Source: Saprospiraceae bacterium
GTDB lineage: Bacteria > Bacteroidota > Bacteroidia > Chitinophagales > Saprospiraceae
Direction of reading: 5' to 3'
Length of the DNA: 18,561 bases
Assembly (NCBI GenBank): GCA_020437045.1
Contig: JAGQWV010000214.1
Coordinates: 1-18,561 of the forward strand
How positions within the stretch are numbered: the stretch's first letter is position 1; each line of letters begins with the position of its first letter. The notes under the pieces were generated by a model, which was not told the origin of the DNA, did no database searches, and saw nothing but the letters and a program-made list of their open reading frames with translations. The position numbers were made by a program, and so were the translations under genes. Shown piece after piece: positions 1-10,300 of the stretch.

Positions 1-1755
1 GATCATGCAATCATCAGTAATTAAATTCTGATTATCCACAATAGAAACCACATGATATGTATTGTCAGCTGGATCATTTTTAACACCTATGTCACCGCTT
101 AGTATAACTTCATTAGTTCGAAAATCGCGTTGACTGAAAGTGGTCTCTGTACCATTAAAGCCTCCAAAAAGTCCCACATTTTTGGTGATATAGAAGGTGC
201 GACGTCTTTCTTCGTCTAAATTGACTTTTAGGGTAGGGTAGTAGGTTCCTTCGGCCACCCATACTGGCAAAACTGCACCTGTATCGCAGTTGCAGGCTAA
301 GTCGATTCCGTCCTGGATATCATTAAAAGCATGTGCCCAGGATGTGCCTATCCCATCGCCCAATGCATCAATGTCTACCAATATAGGATCATTGTTCATA
401 GGGCAATTATTTTCATAGGGCCCAATATCTACCAGATTGTAAATGATTCGGGGTTTTCCATCCAGGTCCTGTGTGATGTTTGTGCCAATGTCATTATTAT
501 CTCCGCCATTGATGGCTGGTGAGCCTGGTAGTACCCGCAAATCTAAATTCGTTTGATCCCGAAACCTTGGATCAAGGTCCGTCACGGGACCATTAGATGT
601 CACTCCGGTCGGATAATTCAATAAATTATCCGGGTTACCATCATCATAAATAGAGTGATCCAGGTCCACGGTTGCACCGCCGGTATTTTCTATTTGATTT
701 TGATTGGCCCATAAAATGGAGTTGTAGAAACGGGATCCGCAGGTCCCTCCAATTCTCCTATTATCGATGGCTCCACTATTCATAGTGGCTGAATTATTAT
801 AGAATGTTGCATTGCGAAAAGTAGGCAGGCACAGGCCATTATTGTTTTCACTCGCGATGCCCCCTCCTTCAGCGGCCGAATTAAGCATGAATAAACAATT
901 GGAATATTCGGGTGTACAAGAGCCAGCTGCCTGATCCGTGTAATGAAAAACGGCCCCACCGTAGTTGGTTGCTGAATTGCCGCGAAATTGGGTATTATTG
1001 ACAAATGAAGTACTCATCCCATTATTCGTCTGAAAATAGATTCCTCCTCCATCTTTTGATGCCTGGTTAGAATCAATTTTGCATAATGCGATTAGGGGAC
1101 TACAAACCCCATTGTCAGCATCGCAGTACAGAGCCCCTCCGTACGTGGCACTATTTTGGGCAATTGATAACTGATGGAGCGTAGGCTTGCAGGAATTGGT
1201 TTTGCCATCTAAATAAAGTCCTCCTCCCCAGTTATGTAAATCGCTGCTGCCGTTGGCATTCCCATGCCGAATATGCAGTCCGTCCAGAATGCAATTATTG
1301 GTGATAGGGGCAGAAGAAGCATCTATGTAGATCACATGGTAGCTGTTATCGGAAGTATTATTACCCGCACCAATATCTCCACTTAATATAGTGGGATTAG
1401 CGATCCAGTCTCTTTGGATCAATTGGCTTTCCCCTCCCAGAAATCCCCCATATATCCGGATATTTTTATTGATGTAAAATATAGTCTCCCGGGCATCTGC
1501 GGTTCCGGAATTATCAAAATCCATTTTTACAGTAGGTAGATAAGTTCCCTGAGCTACCCATATCTGGTCTCCAGCGGAAGCACCGTCAATCATGGCCTGT
1601 AAATCATCACTGGCATTTAACCAGGAGGATCCATCCATGGTTCCAGCACCGGAAGGTGTGACAAAGTAAGTCGACTGACTGGTAGCAACAAGATACGATG
1701 TGACAATCAAGTGCAGGACTAAAATCATTTTATAAAAAGCGTTGACATGACTCAT
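1..1755 (-). CDS. Beta-helix GGAI-repeat surface protein, partial (C-terminus outside window)
   Basis: I translated all 585 codons from the ATG at 1755 to base 1 by hand and found no stop. The product begins with a signal peptide (…VTSYLVATSQS). The first module has the WVAQGTYLPT, INKNIRIYGGF and NCILDGLHI motifs and a series of GGALY/GGGIY/GGAVF rungs with FxxN segments. It ends at DIGPYE (about residue 447). A second module then starts with a CxC motif (DLACNC) and repeats the WVAEGTYYPT pattern until the window ends. These features match right-handed parallel beta-helix proteins of the polymorphic outer membrane / choice-of-anchor Q type, which are exported and surface-exposed; the ligand is unknown. 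An in-frame ATG at 1728 (MILVLHLIVTSYL) aligns better with the start of the upstream paralogue and may be the true start. The gene lies 29 bp after the 1469-residue paralogue and is probably co-transcribed with it. Confidence 0.85.
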   Translation of the reverse strand, partial: MSHVNAFYKMILVLHLIVTSYLVATSQSTYFVTPSGAGTMDGSSWLNASDDLQAMIDGASAGDQIWVAQGTYLPTVKMDFDNSGTADARETIFYINKNIRIYGGFLGGESQLIQRDWIANPTILSGDIGAGNNTSDNSYHVIYIDASSAPITNNCILDGLHIRHGNANGSSDLHNWGGGLYLDGKTNSCKPTLHQLSIAQNSATYGGALYCDADNGVCSPLIALCKIDSNQASKDGGGIYFQTNNGMSTSFVNNTQFRGNSATNYGGAVFHYTDQAAGSCTPEYSNCLFMLNSAAEGGGIASENNNGLCLPTFRNATFYNNSATMNSGAIDNRRIGGTCGSRFYNSILWANQNQIENTGGATVDLDHSIYDDGNPDNLLNYPTGVTSNGPVTDLDPRFRDQTNLDLRVLPGSPAINGGDNNDIGTNITQDLDGKPRIIYNLVDIGPYENNCPMNNDPILVDIDALGDGIGTSWAHAFNDIQDGIDLACNCDTGAVLPVWVAEGTYYPTLKVNLDEERRRTFYITKNVGLFGGFNGTETTFSQRDFRTNEVILSGDIGVKNDPADNTYHVVSIVDNQNLITDDCMI

Positions 1756-1784
1756 GTTGGAGTGTTTTTACATCATAAATAAAT

Positions 1785-4700
1785 TTATTCAAGACATCCG
1801 TTCTGGAGAATAGACAGCTGAGCACCCACGAGGGTAGATGACTCATCCATGTGTACCTCAGGTGCATTGAGAGTGACCTGAGCCATATTACTGATTTCTA
1901 TCCCATCTCCTAGTTTGATAAGCTGCTGTGCACTGTACGTTCCATTAACCGGTCCATATAGATTGTTATTCAGTATAATTTGTTCCGGACAACCGGCAAA
2001 GGGATTTTCGTACGCTCCAATATCGATGTTGCCATTTAGCCGCGGATCTCCGCCAAGATCAACCTGTGGCAATTGTAAACCGGTTGTATCGGCATTGCCG
2101 GCATTGATGGCAGGGGAAATGCTTTTCAACCGTAGGTTACCGGAGAGATTGGGTAAGCCCAGGAGGCTGGGATCGGAAACAAATTCAGGATTTACAGGAT
2201 TTGCGGTGCTGCCCTTCAGAATACTATTTGGAAAAAAATTACTGGCCCCGGTCGTATCTCCAATGAAATTGTTGCCCTGGTCAATAACCTGGGTATTGGC
2301 CAGACGGATATCAAGAGCACTACCATTAGCAGTGTTTTTGGCAATTAGGCTATTGATCATGACTAGCGTCTTATCCAAGCCAGACTGGTAAAATCCACCT
2401 CCGTCCCCTGCTTTATTACCAGTGATCGTGGTATTAATTAATTCAGCATAATGAACATTGTCAAGCCCACCTCCGACAGATGCATTGACAAAATTGCCAT
2501 GAATGATTGAATTACGGAGAGTTATAGAATCATGATTGGAAATACCACCCCCGGTAAACGATTCATTTCCACCAATTTGACAATTTGTTAATTCCATGGA
2601 ATGGTCATTAAATATTCCACCACCAATAGATTCGGCACTATTCTGCAGGATAGCGGTATTCTTCATAATGGCTCGTCCATTAAAATTATTTACTCCGCCG
2701 CCTCTTCCAACAGAAGAATTTTGCGCGATTAAGCAACTATCCATATATAAAAAACTATCTGAAAAAATGGCCCCACCACCCCGTACGAAGTCAAAGTCAA
2801 GACCCTGATTCATGGTCAGTGTATCCCGGTGGAGATATAAAGGAGCCGAGCTATAAATTGCTCCTGCATTAAATCCAGCCGTATTGTGGTAAAATAAATT
2901 TTGAGAAAGGTCAGCTTTGCCTTGAAAGTAATTAATGGCTCCACCATCCTTCATAGCGGTATTATTTTCAAAATGATTTTTGTGAATAAACATTTCACCG
3001 TCATTCTTATAAATGGCGCCACCTTCCCATGCGATATTATATTTGAAGTGACTGTTGTCTATTATGAGGATAGCAGCATGATTATCCATATAGATTGCCC
3101 CACCACGACCACTATTTTGATTAGTGGTTTCATTTTCTCTAAAAATGGAATGACTTATTTCTAGTGTATCCTGGCTTTGAAAGAAGATAGCGCCTCCGCT
3201 TAAGGTACAAGTGTTATACTTGAAGAGGCATTTTTGGATCAGACCTCGCGAGTTGAGATAAAATACGGCACCACCATTGTTTTCATTGCCACCATGCATT
3301 AAAGTCAAGTTCGATAGATTCAGCTCCCTGTCCGATCCTACCACATCAAATAGTCTCACGGCATTTAATCCACTCAATAAGGTATTACTCGTATCATTCC
3401 CTACCAGCGTCAGCTTCTTTGTGATATTAATCTTTGCCAATAATTGAATGGTATCCCCGTTGGTCGACGCATCAAACATTATTGTGTCACAAGGACAGGC
3501 ATCCAAAACAGCTTGTCGGAGGGAACCGGGTCCGGCATCGTTACTATTGGAAACCATGATGGCCCCTAAGGGCAATTGATATTCTACCGCGCCCAAATCC
3601 ACTTTGTTGTCAATCACTCTTATATTGCCCAAAACATCCAGTGAGTCCAGCATTAATCCTGAGGTATCGCCGGCATTAATCGCAGGTGAGCACCTCTGTA
3701 AGGACAGATCTCCCATGCCTGCATCGATGAAGAGAGGATCAGCATCCCGATTATTTCCTCCATCGGTCAAGCCTAAAGCTCCAAAATTGATCGAATGGTC
3801 AGGCGATCCGTCATCAAAGATCGAATAGCGGATCTTGGTGCTGGCAGCAGTACCACTATTGTTATTTGCGATGGCATTGCTATGATTCCATAAAATACAA
3901 TGATCCAAAGATACATCACCACCATAGTTGTAAATCTGTGAACCTTCGGAGCTGGAGTTTCCCTCGAAACTACAATTAACAATTTGTGGGTCTGCTGTCC
4001 CCATTATCGAACCAGAAGTACCAATATCGGCACCATTATATATAGCGCCACCTGCATTGGTCGCCTGATTTTGAGAAAAAATCGAACTGATTATTCTTGG
4101 TGATGCATGTCCAAGGTTGAAAGCCCAGGTATAGATAGCGCCACCTTCCAGACCACTTGTATTATTTAAGAAAGTGGAGCCAGAAATGGTGGGATTGGCA
4201 TTCCCCGATTCAACGCCATTGGCAAAAATGGCTCCACCCTTGGGAGCTTGATTATTTTCAAATGTACATTGAAGAATTGTCGGTGAACATTGTCCGCCAA
4301 GGCGACCATTCAGGTAAATGGCACCACCTTTACTTCGGGAAGTATTATTAATAAAAACGCAAGACTGTATAGTTGGATTGGCTTGATTATTCGGCAAGGG
4401 TGCCCACAGCAGCATCCCTCCCCCCACATTATTTATCGCCGGTGTTTCTCCAATTACATTAATACCTCCCGGCCCATTGGCATTGCCTCCCTCAATTGTA
4501 AATCCGTCAAAAATACCAGCTTGAGTGATACCTCCTGCGAGCCCGTTAAATACCACCACATGGTAGGAGTTGGTAGTACCTAAATCACCTGATAAGATGG
4601 TTTGATTGCTACTAATATCTCTTTCCTGTAATGTACTTTCAGTACCGTCAAACCCGCCATAAATTGCTATATCTTTTTCAATATAGAATGTCCGGTGTTC

Positions 4701-6194
4701 TTCAGTGGTGCCATTCCATTTTCGCGATGGCACATATATACCCGCAGCCACCCAAATCGTGTAGGACGAACCAACACAGGTGCAAGCAAGATCAATGGCA
4801 CTCTGCAGGTCCGTCATGGCATTGGACCAACTGTCGCCGGTATTACTTCCTGTGGCATCTACATCTACAAACAATATGCTTTGATCGGTAAGACAGTGCA
4901 GCTCATATGCACCAAGATCTGGCAAATTATTCTGCCTGGGTTTTCCATCGGCGTCTACAAGCGGCAGAGTGACCCCGCTAGTGGTGCCTTGATCAATACC
5001 ATTGGAACCGGATACTAGTCTGAGATCGCCGGTGATAGAATCCAGGAAAGTAGGCCCCTGGTCTGTATTTCCTCCCCCATCGATTAAATAAAAAGGATAG
5101 GTGATCATGCCATCCTCGGTTCCATCATCAAAAAGGCAGTTTATAAGGGTAGATGTATCTCCCTGTATTTCATCACCGTTGTTCCATAGAATTGAATTTA
5201 TCAGAACGGGCAAACTACTACCCTCATCGCCTAAATTGAATATGGCCCCTCCACTGGAAGCCGTATTTTTGTAGAAGGTGCAATGCAGGATCTCCGGAGA
5301 ACTGGCATCACCACTATTTTCAGCATCATTAAAGATTGCTCCTCCCTCACCTGCAGTATTCTGGCAAAAAATATCATTGACGATACGTGGTGAACTCACC
5401 CCACTGCCAATGCTGGAATTAATAATGGCTCCTCCCCATTGAGAAACGGTATTCATCTTGAATTCAGAATTGGAGATGATGGGTGAACTGTTACCGGAAT
5501 ACCAGGCAAAATTGCAGATAGCTCCTCCAGTTACCGACTGGTTACTGATGAAAGTACAATGATCAATAGTCGGTGATGCATTCCCTGAAGATTGTCCATC
5601 ATTAAAAATAGCGCCGCCTTGGGAAGCCTCGTTATCGTAAAATTGACAATTTTGAATGACAGGAGAACATAAAGCTCCATTTCCCGATACATAAATTCCT
5701 CCTCCGGATGAATTGATCAATCCACCATCTGCGTTTCCATTTTGGATGATGAATCCGTCCAAGATACAGGAGTTGTCAATGCTGATTCCGGTAGTTCCAT
5801 CTATAAAAACCACATGATAGGCATTATCGGTGTTGATTGCCGTATTTCCTAAATTACCATCCAGGATCGTTGGGTTTCCACGCCAGTTTCGATCATTAAG
5901 AAAACTTTCTCCTCCGGAAAAGCCTCCATAGATCTGAATATTCTTATTGATATAAAAGGTTTTATCCCGATCGGTGGCGCCTCCAAAAGAGACGGTGGGT
6001 AGATACGATCCCTGAGCCACCCAAATCTGATCCCCTTCCATAGCTGTATTTATCATATCCTGCAAATCGTCACTAGCATTAATCCAGGAGGATCCATCCA
6101 TCGATCCAGCTCCGGTAGGAGTAACATAGTAAGTAGACTGCGAATTAGCGATTTGAGAGATCAAGAGAATGAGGCAACAGATTAGTATTTTCAT
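1785..6194 (-). CDS. Giant three-module parallel beta-helix surface protein (GGAI repeats)
   Basis: This is a 1469-residue exported protein. Residues 1-18 form a signal peptide (MKILICCLILLISQIANS) without a lipobox. Module 1 (about 19-430) and module 2 (about 437-870) each begin with a DLQxxI…IWVAxGxYxP motif, an IxIYGGF motif and an ILDGF-type motif, continue with ~30-residue rungs carrying CxFxxN and GGAI, and end in LGAYE or LGAVE. Module 3 (about 875-1395) opens with NDAGPGSLRQAVLDA, a CSLREA-like entry, has shorter rungs of ~23 residues and ends in DIGAYE. About 22 GG[AG][IVLF] motifs are present in total. The last ~65 residues, bracketed by CPEQ and GCLE, look like a coat-hanger-stack-like C-terminal domain. 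Such proteins are known as secreted or surface adhesin-like beta-solenoids; no catalytic residues are recognisable. The gene lies 52 bp downstream of the LuxR-type gene, so it may belong to that transcription unit. Confidence 0.93.
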   Translation of the reverse strand: MKILICCLILLISQIANSQSTYYVTPTGAGSMDGSSWINASDDLQDMINTAMEGDQIWVAQGSYLPTVSFGGATDRDKTFYINKNIQIYGGFSGGESFLNDRNWRGNPTILDGNLGNTAINTDNAYHVVFIDGTTGISIDNSCILDGFIIQNGNADGGLINSSGGGIYVSGNGALCSPVIQNCQFYDNEASQGGAIFNDGQSSGNASPTIDHCTFISNQSVTGGAICNFAWYSGNSSPIISNSEFKMNTVSQWGGAIINSSIGSGVSSPRIVNDIFCQNTAGEGGAIFNDAENSGDASSPEILHCTFYKNTASSGGAIFNLGDEGSSLPVLINSILWNNGDEIQGDTSTLINCLFDDGTEDGMITYPFYLIDGGGNTDQGPTFLDSITGDLRLVSGSNGIDQGTTSGVTLPLVDADGKPRQNNLPDLGAYELHCLTDQSILFVDVDATGSNTGDSWSNAMTDLQSAIDLACTCVGSSYTIWVAAGIYVPSRKWNGTTEEHRTFYIEKDIAIYGGFDGTESTLQERDISSNQTILSGDLGTTNSYHVVVFNGLAGGITQAGIFDGFTIEGGNANGPGGINVIGETPAINNVGGGMLLWAPLPNNQANPTIQSCVFINNTSRSKGGAIYLNGRLGGQCSPTILQCTFENNQAPKGGAIFANGVESGNANPTISGSTFLNNTSGLEGGAIYTWAFNLGHASPRIISSIFSQNQATNAGGAIYNGADIGTSGSIMGTADPQIVNCSFEGNSSSEGSQIYNYGGDVSLDHCILWNHSNAIANNNSGTAASTKIRYSIFDDGSPDHSINFGALGLTDGGNNRDADPLFIDAGMGDLSLQRCSPAINAGDTSGLMLDSLDVLGNIRVIDNKVDLGAVEYQLPLGAIMVSNSNDAGPGSLRQAVLDACPCDTIMFDASTNGDTIQLLAKINITKKLTLVGNDTSNTLLSGLNAVRLFDVVGSDRELNLSNLTLMHGGNENNGGAVFYLNSRGLIQKCLFKYNTCTLSGGAIFFQSQDTLEISHSIFRENETTNQNSGRGGAIYMDNHAAILIIDNSHFKYNIAWEGGAIYKNDGEMFIHKNHFENNTAMKDGGAINYFQGKADLSQNLFYHNTAGFNAGAIYSSAPLYLHRDTLTMNQGLDFDFVRGGGAIFSDSFLYMDSCLIAQNSSVGRGGGVNNFNGRAIMKNTAILQNSAESIGGGIFNDHSMELTNCQIGGNESFTGGGISNHDSITLRNSIIHGNFVNASVGGGLDNVHYAELINTTITGNKAGDGGGFYQSGLDKTLVMINSLIAKNTANGSALDIRLANTQVIDQGNNFIGDTTGASNFFPNSILKGSTANPVNPEFVSDPSLLGLPNLSGNLRLKSISPAINAGNADTTGLQLPQVDLGGDPRLNGNIDIGAYENPFAGCPEQIILNNNLYGPVNGTYSAQQLIKLGDGIEISNMAQVTLNAPEVHMDESSTLVGAQLSILQNGCLE

Positions 6195-6246
6195 GAGTCG
6201 GTTATTCTTAAATATTTGCGATAGATTTCACCATTGCAGGCATGAT

Positions 6247-6471
6247 TTATTGATCTTCGTTTTTCCGGTTGAGATTTTTGAACTCTAATAATTGAACTTC
6301 AAAAGCCCGGCGAATTAGGCCAGCCGTATTTTTTGCCCCTACTTTACTAAATAAGGACTTCCGGTGTGATTTTACCGTATCACCACTGATATGCAATTGC
6401 CGGGCAATCTCCGCTGTGGTATATTCATATGCGATCAAATGAAGTATTTCTTTTTCGCGTTTGGAAATCAT
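6247..6471 (-). CDS. Small LuxR-type HTH DNA-binding protein (74 aa), translationally coupled
   Basis: The product is almost only a GerE/LuxR helix-turn-helix: ISKREKEILHLIAYEY at the front, TTAEIARQLHISGDTVKSHR as the scaffold and recognition helices, then LFSKVGAKNTAGLIRRAFE. I chose the ATG at 6471 because it overlaps the TGA of the upstream 235-residue gene as ATGA, a typical coupling arrangement. A start at 6522 (91 aa) is also open but overlaps the upstream gene by 55 bp. LuxR-type domains bind promoter DNA as dimers and normally sit at the C-terminus of a sensor or receiver protein. Here no such domain is in the same frame, so the adjacent 235-residue product may be its regulatory half, or the two may be one gene split by a frameshift. 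It is followed after 52 bp by the 1469-residue beta-helix gene, which is a plausible target. Confidence 0.88.
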   Translation of the reverse strand: MISKREKEILHLIAYEYTTAEIARQLHISGDTVKSHRKSLFSKVGAKNTAGLIRRAFEVQLLEFKNLNRKNEDQ

Positions 6472-7175
6472 GAATTCTCTGATTTTGAATGAATGATGAG
6501 TTGAGCATAGTGGTTTATCCAACGGTTATAACCGGTCAGTGGAATATCATTGCTATATAGTAGAGCATTCTTAAGTAGCTTTTTTTGATGGGCTAAATTT
6601 TTGCCTTCCACATTGTAAAAACTCATGCACACAGATGATAGTGATTGTCCTAGCAATTCACCATGATAGGGTGAGAGTTTTTGATGGAATGTTAGGGTGT
6701 CAAGTGGTAGAAGGAATATAGAAAAACGGGGATATACGGAGCCTTGACTTTTGCTTTTGTGGTTTTTGGGCGATGAATGACTATAGTATAGCGGTGAGAT
6801 TCTTTGATAAAAAGTTTTCCAGAAAGTATGCTTAAGATCAAAGAGATTCCCGCAAAGTCTTTGACATTCAATCATTAAGATTTTTGATAACCAATCAAGA
6901 TGGAGGTTTTGCCGGGCACATTTCTCAAATTGCGATAGGAATTGGATGCTATAAGCTGAACATAAACAAAGTGATTTCCAGGTCTTCTCCTGCGAGAAAC
7001 CATTCTGTATGAAGCACTCTATTGGCGGATGAAAAAGTATGGGCTTTAAATCATTTGAATAGGTAAGAATCAGGTCCTTTACCAGACTTGAAATTGGGGA
7101 AAGTTGTATGTATTGGAGAAATTCTTTTTGAATTTGATCCTGCCCGGCCAATGTTATGTTTGCATGTGAAGACAA
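6468..7175 (-). CDS. Unrecognised 235-aa protein, possible regulatory half of split LuxR-type regulator
   Basis: I do not recognise the family. The protein is soluble-looking, with no signal peptide or clear membrane segment. It is rich in Ser, Leu, His and aromatic residues and has several Cys (LCLCSAY near residue 71, CARQNL, ECQRLCGN). The start is TTG at 7175; the frame is open only back to a TAA at 7206-7208 with no ATG before it, and the next in-frame Met is near residue 100, so a non-ATG start is likely. Its TGA overlaps the ATG of the LuxR-type HTH gene, and together the two make ~309 residues, a reasonable size for a sensor-plus-HTH regulator. From position alone I infer that it modulates or was once fused to the HTH protein. 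A 148-bp gap separates it from the HTCS gene upstream. Confidence 0.7.
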   Translation of the reverse strand: MSSHANITLAGQDQIQKEFLQYIQLSPISSLVKDLILTYSNDLKPILFHPPIECFIQNGFSQEKTWKSLCLCSAYSIQFLSQFEKCARQNLHLDWLSKILMIECQRLCGNLFDLKHTFWKTFYQRISPLYYSHSSPKNHKSKSQGSVYPRFSIFLLPLDTLTFHQKLSPYHGELLGQSLSSVCMSFYNVEGKNLAHQKKLLKNALLYSNDIPLTGYNRWINHYAQLIIHSKSENS

Positions 7176-7300
7176 TTCAATCTTTCTTTTGATTAAGATC
7201 GAATTTTACATCCTGCGTCAAGACCACTATCGTTTTTGCAGGGTCGAATATTGGTTTTAGGGGTGTACTATTGTTTTTATATCCTCCTATTGTGTAATTC

Positions 7301-7316
7301 TATGTCCGAAGACATA
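7301..7316 (-). terminator. UUCG-tetraloop hairpin just after the HTCS stop codon
   Basis: Read on the minus strand, TATGTC-TTCG-GACATA forms a perfect 6-bp stem closed by a TTCG loop, beginning 8 nt after the TAA of the HTCS gene. UUCG tetraloops are unusually stable in RNA. There is no U-tract after the stem, so it is not a standard intrinsic terminator; it may be a 3'-end stabilising or attenuating hairpin between the HTCS gene and the next gene. The stem is visible; its function is inferred. Confidence 0.35.
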
Positions 7317-7323
7317 ACAATAT

Positions 7324-10300
7324 TTAGGAATTCGAATTCAGGGTGGAATATTTGATCACCCACTCGGAGGGCGTTAGGCCGTTTTTTTCTTTGAAAAGTC
7401 TGGTGAAGTACTTTGGGCTTCTAAAACCAACCTGGTAAGAAACTTCGGAAATATTTAATTCGGGATTCTTTAGCAACGATTCTGCTACAGTGAGTTTATA
7501 ATTTCGGATATAATGACTGGTTGGCAATCCCGTCAATGCTTTTAGTTTCTTGTGTAATTGAGAACGGCTGATATGCATGTCCCTGCAAATCTGTTGGATA
7601 TCGTATTCTTCATCACTCAAATGATCGGACAACAATTTATTGAGGTCATGGATAAATTTATCCTCAAGTTCCAGAGTAGGTTCCGTTGATGGCTCAGGCA
7701 GTGGTAGTTGGCTGTACCTTTGTTGTAGTTTGAGCCTGATTTTTATCAATGAGTCGATTCGAACCATTAGTTCATCATGATGGAAGGGTTTGGGAAGATA
7801 GGCATCAGCTCCTCTTTTCAGTCCTTCCAATTTTGAATCAATATCCGCCTTTGCCGTAAGCAGTATAATGGGTATATGACTGGTCCGGATATCATTTTTC
7901 AGTGTATCACAGAGCTCATAACCATCTTTGACCGGCATCATTAGATCACTGATGATGATGTCGGGGATTTCATCGATAGCTCTTTCAATTCCTTCCTGAC
8001 CATTGGTGGCAATAGATACCTGAAACTGGTCTTTCAGCATATTCCCCAAATAATGTATAACATCCGGATTATCCTCCACCATCAAAATGGAATATGTTTT
8101 GTCTTTATTTTGATCGGAATAATTAAAGTACTGTGCAGCTGGTTCAGCCCGGACTTTTGATGAACCCTCCAGGGATGTTTCTGCTCTCGGTGCTTCCCTG
8201 GTAATTGGAAGCACAATATGGAATGTAGTTCCCTGACCCAATTTACTTTTGACCTGGATATCACCATGCATTAATCCTACAAATTCAGACACTAAAGTCA
8301 AGCCTATGCCGGTTCCATCACCCTGACGAGTCATGGAATCATCTACCTGATAAAACCTTTCAAATATCTTGGAAACTTTGTCCTCAGGAATCCCCATTCC
8401 AGTATCCTTAATGCGGATTAGTAATTTTTCGACGACACCTTCTTTTTTATCTACTTGAATGTAAATGTGATCTTTTTCAGTAGTAAATTTCAATGCATTG
8501 GAAAATAGATTATTGATTATTTGTCCGAGCTTCACCTGGTCAATGTCCATCCAAATTTCATCTTCGCTTGAAAGGAAGTGGAATTGTTTATGCTGTACTT
8601 CTGCCAACGATTGAAAGGATTCACAGAGGTAATTGAGAAATTTGATGATGTCAATTTGTTTTAATTCCAGTTTGAGATTTCCGGATTCCAACTTTCTGAG
8701 ATCCAGCATTTGATTGACGAGCAGGAGTAAATTATCTGTATTTCTTTTTATCAGTTCAGGAGCCTTTGGATCCACATTAACCTGATCGGATAGGCCCCGG
8801 ATAATCGTTAGGGGAGTTCTGAACTCATGCGTTATATTTGTGTAGAGCCGGGTTTTTACTTCATCCATTTCTTTCAGCTTTTCCGTCTGAGCCTGGATAG
8901 TGGCAGTTCTGTTCTTTACTTGCGCTTCTAATTTTCTTTGTATGCGCTGTTGATTCTGGTGCCATATATAAAGTATGAGGCCAAAAAATGCCAGGCAGAC
9001 CAGATAAAACCAGGTCTTTTGATAAAAGAAATATGCGACGCTGATGGGAATCATTATGGTGTTTTCAGATGGAATTCCCCGGTAATCCCAGGCCTTAATT
9101 TCCAGGTTGTATTGACCTTGCGGAAGATTCAAAAGATACAATTCATGAAGTCCACCGACATAATTCCAATCATCCCGAAGCCGGTTGAATCGATATGCGT
9201 AAATATTTTTTTCCGGCAGCGTATATTGAGAAAGACCATAAGATAATTTAAGGTTTCGGTTATTCGCCGGCAAGGAAATACCGTTATCGACCAGTTTTGT
9301 AAGAAATGCAGAACCCTGGACGATTCGGTCATCCGGTAAGGTCACACTGGATAAATATATCTTATTAAGAGATTTGTGTGAGATATCATTTTTTACCTGT
9401 ACCGGATCAATAATGCTGAGACCGGCAATGGAACCAAAGGCCAGATTGCCATTACTCAGCGTTATGGCAGACCACCGGTTACACTCGTTATTCACTAGTC
9501 CATCTTCTTCATAAATGTGCCCCAGGATCTTTAAATTTCTGTCAACAACCGTAATGCCATTGTAGGTGCCGATCCAGTGATCTTCTTCAGAATCTTGTAG
9601 CATCGTTGCTACCGAATTATTCGAAAGGCCGTTCGATTCATTAATATGAACCAGCTCCTCAGAAACGGTATCAAATACTAAAAGGCCATTCGAAAAAGTG
9701 CCTAACCAAAGTCTGCCTTGCGGATCAACATCGATAGAAATAAAATCCTGGTATAACTCAGGATGTTTTAGTTGGATAAACCCATTTGAAGAATTATCCA
9801 GGTCTATATATTGAACACACGTATTGGCTACCAGCCAACACCGGTTTTCATTATCCAGTAGCATTTGCATATTAAGATCTTCGCCGATTGCTTGGGCGAT
9901 AAAATCAAACTGTGCTGTTGTTTTGTCAAATAAGAGCAAATTCTGATCAGAATCGAGAACCAGAAAGTGATTTTCTCCTTTGGGGATCATTCTCACCAGA
10001 CTTTGACTGTAGGTTATAGTGTCACAGAATGTCCGGTTATATTTTATGATATGCTGCACTGCACATTCCCAGATAATACCTTCTCTATCCTGAAAAATTT
10101 GCACATCATGAATATCTTGGGTAAATGGGCATTTTGTGTACGGGGACATATCCCAACCATCCCGTTGTTTACTAAATAATTTATTACCATTGGAATAAAT
10201 CTGGTTCGGTCCTAATTCGACCATACCTCTAAGCGGACCGGATGGAATGGCGGTTATACCAGTAGAGGAACGGACTTCAATTATTTTAAATGTGTAATAA

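Noticed and set aside
1915..2391. Open frame of 158 codons on the plus strand, antisense to the 1469-residue gene
   Set aside because: It mirrors the low-complexity repeat coding of the minus-strand gene, has no recognisable domain or signal, and fully overlaps a strong gene.
5200..5720. Regularly spaced GCTCCTCC-like motif that could suggest a CRISPR or other DNA repeat array
   Set aside because: The recurring bases encode the Gly-Gly-Ala-Ile rung motif in frame, and the spacers are coding rungs of variable length.
7283..7288. Perfect AGGAGG Shine-Dalgarno sequence on the minus strand
   Set aside because: No ATG, GTG or TTG with an open frame follows at a usable distance; a stop comes within a few codons.
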